Source: JANQTF01 sp036835375 (GTDB taxonomy: Bacteria > Bacteroidota > Bacteroidia > J057). Taken from it: a stretch of 19,778 nt of DNA. The notes below the pieces were generated by a model that made no database searches, had not been told where the DNA came from, and saw nothing but the letters and a program-made list of their open reading frames with translations. Position numbers and translations under genes: made by a program. Location: positions 1 through 19,778 of the forward strand of contig DAITMB010000098.1 of the NCBI GenBank assembly GCA_036835375.1, given 5' to 3'. Positions 15,171-19,778 of this stretch are shown in pieces. Each line of letters starts with the position of its first letter. Positions within the stretch are counted from its first letter, which is position 1.

Positions 15171-15186
15171 TCCGGGTTTTTCCGGA
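15171..15186 (-). promoter_or_regulatory. Hairpin abutting receptor start codon
   Basis: In the 27-bp gap between fecR and the STN receptor, TCCGG (15171-15175) and CCGGA (15182-15186) are perfectly complementary around a 6-nt loop. On the minus strand the 3' arm CCGGA contains most of GGAG, the only Shine-Dalgarno-like sequence, 1 nt before the ATG at 15169. It could lower receptor translation when folded. The stem is only 5 bp. Confidence 0.35.
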
Positions 15187-15196
15187 AATATAAGGA

Positions 15197-16111
15197 TTAT
15201 TCCGAGAGCTTTTTGAGTCGAATTGTTTGACCCTCACGGGACAGCATCTCTAAGCCCATGGGCACCAAAATCAGGTCCAGCGCTTGCGATTCGTCGTGGT
15301 GGGGAATAGCGCCGGTGTAGAGCCGATCATCTGATTCATAGACGAAGGTCACCCCAAACTGCCGTTCGAAGGCAGTGAGCACTTCCGACAAAGGCGTGGA
15401 AACAAATTGCGTGGTACCTGTCATCCAGGAAGGTTCTTGCTCTTCTATGAGAAGCGATTGCCACCCTTGGGAGATCAGTCGGGCACCTTCACCGGCATGG
15501 AGCGTGTCGAAGTGAGCGTTGTGTGATGAAATGGCGACAACTCCTTCGAAGCAGTGGACCACATAGTGCTCTTCTGCGGCAATGACTTCAAATCGGGTGC
15601 CCAATACTTTTACTTCGCCAAGGCTACTTTCCACGACAAAAGGTTTTCCTTTGCTCACTTCAAACATGGCGGCTCCTTGCAATTGGAGGCGGCGGCTTTG
15701 TTTCCAGTCACCGATCACAGACAAGGAGCTTCCTGCGCCAAGGGTCACTTGTGATCCATCGTTGAGGAGGACCTGCTGCGTCTCTCCCGCTTGAGTGAGC
15801 CAGTTGGTAGCAGTTTCGGTCTCTTGGGTGCCAAATAGCAAGAATAAGATGGCAAAAACTGCCGCTGCTGCACCTACCCATATCCAAGGGAGGAGCCGGC
15901 GCACGGGAGCTTGTCTGCCATCGAGCTTTGCCATGAGGCGATTCCATGCCGCCTCGTGAGATGGCCCCTCGGGCACGCTCCAGCTATCGAGTTCATCTAT
16001 GATTCGCAACTGGGGGATCCATTCGGGGTCATTCCGCAGCAGACTGATTTCCTGCGAGGAAAGTTCCCCATTGAGCAAGCGGTGCAGAATATCTTCGGTC
16101 GTTGGTGTCAT
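15197..16111 (-). CDS. FecR-family anti-sigma factor
   Basis: A 304-residue inner-membrane regulator. A cytoplasmic N-terminal part (1-72) has helices typical of sigma-binding regions (EDILHRLLNGELSSQEISLLRND). One membrane segment is at about 73-94 (LLPWIWVGAAAAVFAILFLLFG). The periplasmic FecR domain (about 107-197) carries QQVLLNDGSQVTLGAGSSL, LQGAAMFEVSKGKPFVV and VKVLGTRFEV; a DUF4974-type C-terminal domain (about 238-300) carries TPLSEVLTAFERQFGVTFVY. In this family the protein holds an ECF sigma factor at the membrane until the STN domain of a cognate receptor signals; the STN receptor follows 27 bp downstream. Unusually, no ECF sigma gene is beside it: the next gene upstream is an unrelated lipoprotein on the same strand, 168 bp away. 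Confidence 0.94.
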   Translation of the reverse strand: MTPTTEDILHRLLNGELSSQEISLLRNDPEWIPQLRIIDELDSWSVPEGPSHEAAWNRLMAKLDGRQAPVRRLLPWIWVGAAAAVFAILFLLFGTQETETATNWLTQAGETQQVLLNDGSQVTLGAGSSLSVIGDWKQSRRLQLQGAAMFEVSKGKPFVVESSLGEVKVLGTRFEVIAAEEHYVVHCFEGVVAISSHNAHFDTLHAGEGARLISQGWQSLLIEEQEPSWMTGTTQFVSTPLSEVLTAFERQFGVTFVYESDDRLYTGAIPHHDESQALDLILVPMGLEMLSREGQTIRLKKLSE

Positions 16112-16279
16112 TGTTCGTTTTTCCTGTTCAGCGATTATGACAATCTCATGGAATCATACCCTACTTCACAAGCGCCATACCGAAAAAAGGTAGATGTATG
16201 AAAAAAGAACCCTGATCGCACACCTGACTAGCAACTGCGCACCCTGTAGATCCGGGTCGGCATGGGGGAACCCTCGGAT

Positions 16280-17020
16280 TCAATAAAACTGAAATGATTC
16301 AATGAGATCTTCCAGCAATGGCTTGGTGAGGTCGTAGTCATCTTTGCTCATTGTGGACAAGCCAAAACCTACCAGATAGTCCTTATCATGGTCAATGTAG
16401 GCATTGGAAACCCATTTGCTGCGTACGCCGGGCTGAGAAGAAGTCCCCGTGAAATAGTCTTGAATTTCCGCAGATAAGCCAGAAGCCGTCTTGACCACAC
16501 TCCTTTTGCGCAGGAGGTGAGCATCGGAATTCACCAGAAAATTTTCATCCAACCAGAAAAAAATGGAGTCAACCGTGCTACAATAAGGAAGCGCTTTGTT
16601 GATGTATTGCACTTGAATGTAGGGTTGATCGAGGGATAATGGTCTGCCATTTCTCACATAGGTGATGAAGAGGCCGTTGTTGATGTTGTTCAGGTCAGGT
16701 TTGGCCCAGGGCACCATGCTATTGATCATGCCAATGAGGGCGGGCTGGGGTGTAAGGGTAAAGGACATGGTGTACGCCTGAAAAATGAGACTTCTGCCTT
16801 CTCCCTGGTACACATACGGAAAGCTGGTGGAGTCACCAAGTCGTCCTTTGGCAATGTTTTCCTGGATTTTACTCAGCTCATCGGGGCCTAGTTCCCGCAA
16901 AGACATTTCCGGGGTGGTGTTCGCAGAAGTGCTTTCAACCGCGGCGGATTTGGATTTACAGGATGCCAGAGAAAGGCACAGCGCGATGTAGGTGAGGAAG
17001 CTGAGCAAGTGTCGATTCAT
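16280..17020 (-). CDS. Lipoprotein of unknown function
   Basis: A 246-residue protein I do not recognise. The N terminus is a clear lipoprotein signal (MNRHLLSFLTYIALCLSLAS with Cys21), followed by a Ser/Thr/Ala-rich linker to about 36. The rest is a compact mixed region without membrane segments. Its end, DYDLTKPLLEDLIESFQFY, and the earlier KDYLVGFGLSTMSKDD resemble the closing beta-strand/helix of PsbP- or DUF1795-like folds, but this is a weak impression. It is transcribed in the same direction as fecR and ends 168 bp before it, with no clear terminator between, so read-through is possible. A promoter candidate lies at 17075-17106. It could be linked to the signalling locus or be independent. 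Confidence 0.8.
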   Translation of the reverse strand: MNRHLLSFLTYIALCLSLASCKSKSAAVESTSANTTPEMSLRELGPDELSKIQENIAKGRLGDSTSFPYVYQGEGRSLIFQAYTMSFTLTPQPALIGMINSMVPWAKPDLNNINNGLFITYVRNGRPLSLDQPYIQVQYINKALPYCSTVDSIFFWLDENFLVNSDAHLLRKRSVVKTASGLSAEIQDYFTGTSSQPGVRSKWVSNAYIDHDKDYLVGFGLSTMSKDDYDLTKPLLEDLIESFQFY

Positions 17021-17074
17021 AAGTAAGCACGTTGATATCTTGTTAATCTCCAGTCTCTTTCTGAAGCAGTGGGG

Positions 17075-17106
17075 GAAAGATAGAAATTTTTGAACTGGCT
17101 ACCGAA
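17075..17106 (-). promoter_or_regulatory. Candidate Bacteroidota-type promoter for lipoprotein gene
   Basis: On the minus strand TTCG (17106-17103) and TATCTTTC (17082-17075) are separated by 20 bp. They match the -33 TTTG element at 3 of 4 and the -7 TAnnTTTG element at 5 of 6. The implied leader to the ATG at 17020 is about 50 nt. Confidence 0.35.
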
Positions 17107-17366
17107 GGTCTTGTGGCATACGATGTCCTCCTTTCAACTATGAGGTGGTCGAATCTGTGCTAGAGATGAGCATATTTGGCGTAGGTGGAATGTTTTCACG
17201 TGCTAGGATTCTTCCTCTTTTATGACTTTGTTGAAGGACTGGGCTTCTTTTTTTATCCACCTTTCGTTATGGCCGAAAGATTAGAATAGAATTGGAGCGG
17301 TCCGGGTGCTCTCCCCAATCGAGCGCACCGATGTTGAAAAAGGGTAAGGAATGTAAATGGGATGGT

Positions 17367-17398
17367 ATTGGAATCTGAAAAAAATGCCCCTACATTCG
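17367..17398 (+). promoter_or_regulatory. Candidate Bacteroidota-type promoter for porV
   Basis: ATTG (17367-17370) and TACATTCG (17391-17398) with a 20-bp spacer match the -33 TTTG (3 of 4) and -7 TAnnTTTG (5 of 6) elements. The implied leader is about 100 nt. A second, weaker pair is TTTG at 17433-17436 with TACATCAG at 17453-17460. Confidence 0.35.
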
Positions 17399-17501
17399 TG
17401 TTTTCAAAATAAATCCCCACTGATCTCAGTCTTTTGCCTATGATTCGAATGCTACATCAGACCATTACCATTCACGTTTTTCCAACCAAGGTAGCATTGA
17501 C

Positions 17502-18680
17502 ATGAGGAATATTTTTGTGACCCTAGTCTGCCTGACTTCACTCCTGGCAGTCTCCCATCAGGTGCAAGCGCAAGGGCCAATCACAGGGCAAGATGCCCCC
17601 AAGACCATCACCACCGCCGTCCCCTTCTTGATGATTGCTCCTGATTCTCGCAGTGCGGGCATTGGTGAAGCCGGAGTGGCAGTAGCTGACGATGCCAACG
17701 CCATGCACTGGAATGCGGCAGCACTGGCGTTTATCGATAAACGAATGGGATTCAGTATGTCCTACTCGCCTTGGCTTCGCGCACTTGCGATTCCAGACAT
17801 TAATCTGATGTATCTCTCTGGATATCTCAACACCGGAGACGCCGGGGTCATCGGAGCGTCTCTTCGCTACTTCTCTTTGGGACAAATTGACTTTACTTCT
17901 CCTGTCGGAGATCCAGCAGGGTCAGACAAGCCCAATGAATTTGCACTCGATGTGGCTTATGCCTTGAAAATCACCGAAGATCTCTCCGCGGGTGTCACCT
18001 TGCGCTACTTCCAAAGCCGCCTCGCTTCGAACGGCGCCTTGCCTGGAGATGCCAAGCCAGTGAACAGTGCCGCAGGAGATATTTCCTTCAAATACAAAAA
18101 GGATTTCAGCATGAGCGGCGGTACAGGTCCTATCCCAGTACGCTTTACTTCTGGTGTCAATCTCTCCAACATTGGTCCTAAAGTCTCCTATTCAGCAACT
18201 ACTGCCAACCGGGATTTTATTCCCATCAACCTAAGAGTTGGATATGCTTTCCGCTTTTACATTGATGAATACAATAGCTTCACGCTGACCAATGACTTCA
18301 ACAAACTACTCGTACCTTCGGTGGTGACTGACACCTTTGGGAATCAGTCAGGAGGAGGGCGCTCAGAACTTCCTCTCCTGACAGGAATTTTCGGAAGCTT
18401 CTCTGATGCCGATAATGGGATCGCAGAAGAATTTTCGGAAGTGAACATCTCTATTGGGGCGGAATACTGGTATCGCGAACTGTTTTGTGTGCGCGGGGGA
18501 TTCTTTTACGAAGATCCGCTCAAGGGCAACCGCAAATTCATCACGTTGGGAGCCGGCATAAGGGCCAATGTATTTGGTCTTCACTTCGCTTACCTTGCAC
18601 CGATCCAGCAAAATCACCCGCTTCAGAACACGCTGCGATTTAGCTTGACTTATGACTTCGATTCTCCAGGCAGCAACTGA
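17502..18680 (+). CDS. porV: Type IX secretion system outer-membrane protein PorV
   Basis: PorV (LptO) is an FadL-like outer-membrane beta-barrel that shuttles T9SS cargo from the translocon to the PorU attachment complex. The 392-residue product has a signal peptide (1-23, cleavage after HQVQA). It then shows the family signature TITTAVPFLMIAPDSRSAGIGEAGVA (35-60), DDANAMHWNAAALAFI (63-78) and SYSPWLRALAIPDINLMYLSGY, then LGASLRYFSLG-type strands repeated through the barrel. The C terminus is QNTLRFSLTYDFD plus a short tail. Length is in the normal range. In many genomes porU precedes porV; here no porU is adjacent, and the gene is flanked by a long upstream region and its own terminator, so it appears monocistronic. 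Its presence implies a T9SS encoded elsewhere. Confidence 0.95.
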   Translation: MRNIFVTLVCLTSLLAVSHQVQAQGPITGQDAPKTITTAVPFLMIAPDSRSAGIGEAGVAVADDANAMHWNAAALAFIDKRMGFSMSYSPWLRALAIPDINLMYLSGYLNTGDAGVIGASLRYFSLGQIDFTSPVGDPAGSDKPNEFALDVAYALKITEDLSAGVTLRYFQSRLASNGALPGDAKPVNSAAGDISFKYKKDFSMSGGTGPIPVRFTSGVNLSNIGPKVSYSATTANRDFIPINLRVGYAFRFYIDEYNSFTLTNDFNKLLVPSVVTDTFGNQSGGGRSELPLLTGIFGSFSDADNGIAEEFSEVNISIGAEYWYRELFCVRGGFFYEDPLKGNRKFITLGAGIRANVFGLHFAYLAPIQQNHPLQNTLRFSLTYDFDSPGSN

Positions 18681-18709
18681 TCTGGCGATAAGTTTAGTCC
18701 ATCATAATG

Positions 18710-18747
18710 GGGAGAGTGATCAGTTGGTCGCTCTCCCTATATTTTTT
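18710..18747 (+). terminator. Rho-independent terminator of porV
   Basis: GGGAGAGTGATC (18710-18721) pairs with GGTCGCTCTCCC (18726-18737), a 12-bp stem with two G-T pairs and an AGTT loop. TATATTTTTT (18738-18747) follows. It lies 29 bp after the porV stop. There is no T-tract on the other side, so it acts mainly for the plus strand. Confidence 0.88.
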
Positions 18748-18795
18748 ATCATCGTCAACAGAAAAAGTCTAACGAGACGCTGATTGGCAAAAACA

Positions 18796-19778
18796 TCATG
18801 CGTCTAAGAAATCCCAGGCAGATCGATAGGCGTCAATCTCCTCGATATAGTCCAAAAAATCTTTGTAAAAGGGGTGTTCACCCAAGGTAGCGCTGTCACC
18901 GATCACGATCAATTTCTTCCGGGCGCGGGTCAGGGCAACATTCATGCGCCGGGTGTCGCCAAGGAACCCGATCTCTCCCTTGCTGTTGCTGCGGGTGAGA
19001 CTGATGTACATCACGTCGCGCTCTTGGCCCTGAAATCCATCCACCGTCTTAATCGTGACATGTTTTTGATACGCTTCCAGCATGGGGCTGGCGGCAAACT
19101 GTTCATGCAGCAGGAGCACTTGGGCTTTGTAAGGCGCAATGATGCCGACGGAAAGAGGATCTTCAAGGGCCTCGGGAATTTCAGATTGAATGCGCTTGAA
19201 CAGTCTTGCCAAATGTCGGAGTAAAAGCTGCGATTCTTCGACATTGTAGAGGCTTCGGGACTCTGGATTCAATTGCTCCCCAAACCCGCAACCAGCAGTA
19301 TCCACAAATTCTACCGGCGGAAAGTCCTGTCCTAGCACCCGATAGCGGACGCTAGGATCAGCGTGCAATCTGCCTTGGTAGAATTTTTTTCCGGAGAAAT
19401 TCATGATTTGCTCATTCATCCGGTACTGTTGTTCAAGCATGACCGAAACTTCGGGTTTTCGGCGAATCACGGTTTCAAATAAAGTCTCGTGAAGTCCGGC
19501 CTTGCCAGCTTCGAGAGACTTGACAGTAGGGGGCAGCTGGCAATGGTCACCTGCCATGATCACGCGGTGGGCCTTGCGCAGAGGAATCCAGCAGGCAGGG
19601 GCCAAGGCTTGCCCTGCCTCATCAATGAGGACCGTATGAAATCGCCGACGGGCGATGAGAGGATTGGCGGCTCCGGTGAGGGTGCAGGTCACGACTTGGG
19701 CATGGTGGAGGGTCTGGTGCAGGATGTAGTCCTCGAGTTGCTTGGCCATGTCTTTGAGTTCGCGGGCTTCGCGAAACA
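18796..19778 (-). CDS. SF1 helicase, IGHMBP2/DNA2-like, C-terminal part (5' end outside window)
   Basis: The 3' part of a superfamily 1 DNA/RNA helicase; the frame stays open to the right edge (FREARELKD precedes the first internal Met at 19749), so the start is outside the window. About 327 codons are present; such proteins are usually around 600-650 residues, so the Walker A motif and the N-terminal half are missing. Visible motifs, numbered from the internal Met: motif II LIDEAGQA (about 36-43), motif III AGDHCQLPP (about 66-74), motif IV LEQQYRMNEQI, motif V VDGFQGQERD with ISLTRSN, and motif VI RRMNVALTRARKKLIVIGD. The beginning, LEDYILHQTLHHAQVVTCTL, matches the block just before motif II in the IGHMBP2/SMUBP-2-like bacterial group. 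Convergent with porV. Function in the cell not known. Confidence 0.92.
   Translation of the reverse strand, partial: FREARELKDMAKQLEDYILHQTLHHAQVVTCTLTGAANPLIARRRFHTVLIDEAGQALAPACWIPLRKAHRVIMAGDHCQLPPTVKSLEAGKAGLHETLFETVIRRKPEVSVMLEQQYRMNEQIMNFSGKKFYQGRLHADPSVRYRVLGQDFPPVEFVDTAGCGFGEQLNPESRSLYNVEESQLLLRHLARLFKRIQSEIPEALEDPLSVGIIAPYKAQVLLLHEQFAASPMLEAYQKHVTIKTVDGFQGQERDVMYISLTRSNSKGEIGFLGDTRRMNVALTRARKKLIVIGDSATLGEHPFYKDFLDYIEEIDAYRSAWDFLDA

Larger units (their letters stand above)
17021..17501. other. Divergent intergenic region, 481 bp
   Basis: No open frame of useful length or RNA gene was found here; short plus-strand frames starting near 17123-17140 stop within a few codons. It holds one promoter candidate for each flanking gene (17075-17106 minus, 17367-17398 plus). 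An imperfect GGTGC...GCACC inverted repeat lies near 17305-17329. The region is long for this window, so an unannotated regulatory RNA cannot be excluded. Confidence 0.6.

Noticed and set aside
16237..16279. Inverted repeat ATCCGGGT/ACCC-TC-GGAT after the lipoprotein gene, as a terminator
   Set aside because: An 8-bp stem with a 2-nt bulge and a 12-nt loop but no T-tract on the minus strand; too weak to call.

Overview
The window looks like chromosomal DNA from a member of the phylum Bacteroidota with a fairly balanced base composition (judged by eye, not counted). The evidence is a PorV protein of the type IX secretion system (T9SS), a FecR anti-sigma factor with a C-terminal DUF4974-type domain, TonB-dependent receptors with N-terminal carboxypeptidase-regulatory-like domains, a DUF4249 lipoprotein, and starts that mostly lack a Shine-Dalgarno sequence. 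A Saprospiria- or Cytophagales-like lineage would fit, but one window cannot settle the class. No rRNA, tRNA, insertion sequence, prophage or CRISPR array was seen.

Left part (1-6100): a G-rich heptamer tandem repeat at the window edge; a lipoprotein-like type B carboxylesterase (minus); divergent from it a complete fumarylacetoacetase (plus); a small DoxX-like membrane protein (minus) convergent with it; then rarA (AAA+ ATPase of replication-fork maintenance) and an SPFH/Band-7 protein with a lipobox (both plus). A stem-loop at 6056-6089 separates the latter from the next minus-strand block.

Central block (6093-16111, all minus, read right to left): FecR anti-sigma factor; a TonB-dependent receptor with an STN signalling domain; a second receptor without STN; a DUF4249 lipoprotein overlapping it by 4 bp (ATGA); a terminator-like hairpin; a PD40 beta-propeller/OmpA protein; and an amidohydrolase of the aminodeoxyfutalosine/SAH-deaminase type starting 3 bp after it. 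FecR plus the STN receptor is the signal-transducing half of a cell-surface signalling system, but no ECF sigma factor gene lies beside it. The second receptor and DUF4249 look like a transporter/lipoprotein pair comparable in layout to SusC/SusD. This block is the most interesting part of the window.

Right part (16280-19778): a lipoprotein of unknown function (minus), a 481-bp divergent intergenic region, porV (plus) with a clear rho-independent terminator, and the C-terminal half of an SF1 helicase of the IGHMBP2/DNA2-like group (minus), which runs off the right edge.

Most families are known. What looks less standard is the regulatory layout: FecR without an adjacent sigma factor, a hairpin abutting the STN-receptor start codon, a duplicated start region in the second receptor, and an SPFH protein that its lipobox would place outside the cytoplasm. 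No clearly new enzyme or defence system was found.
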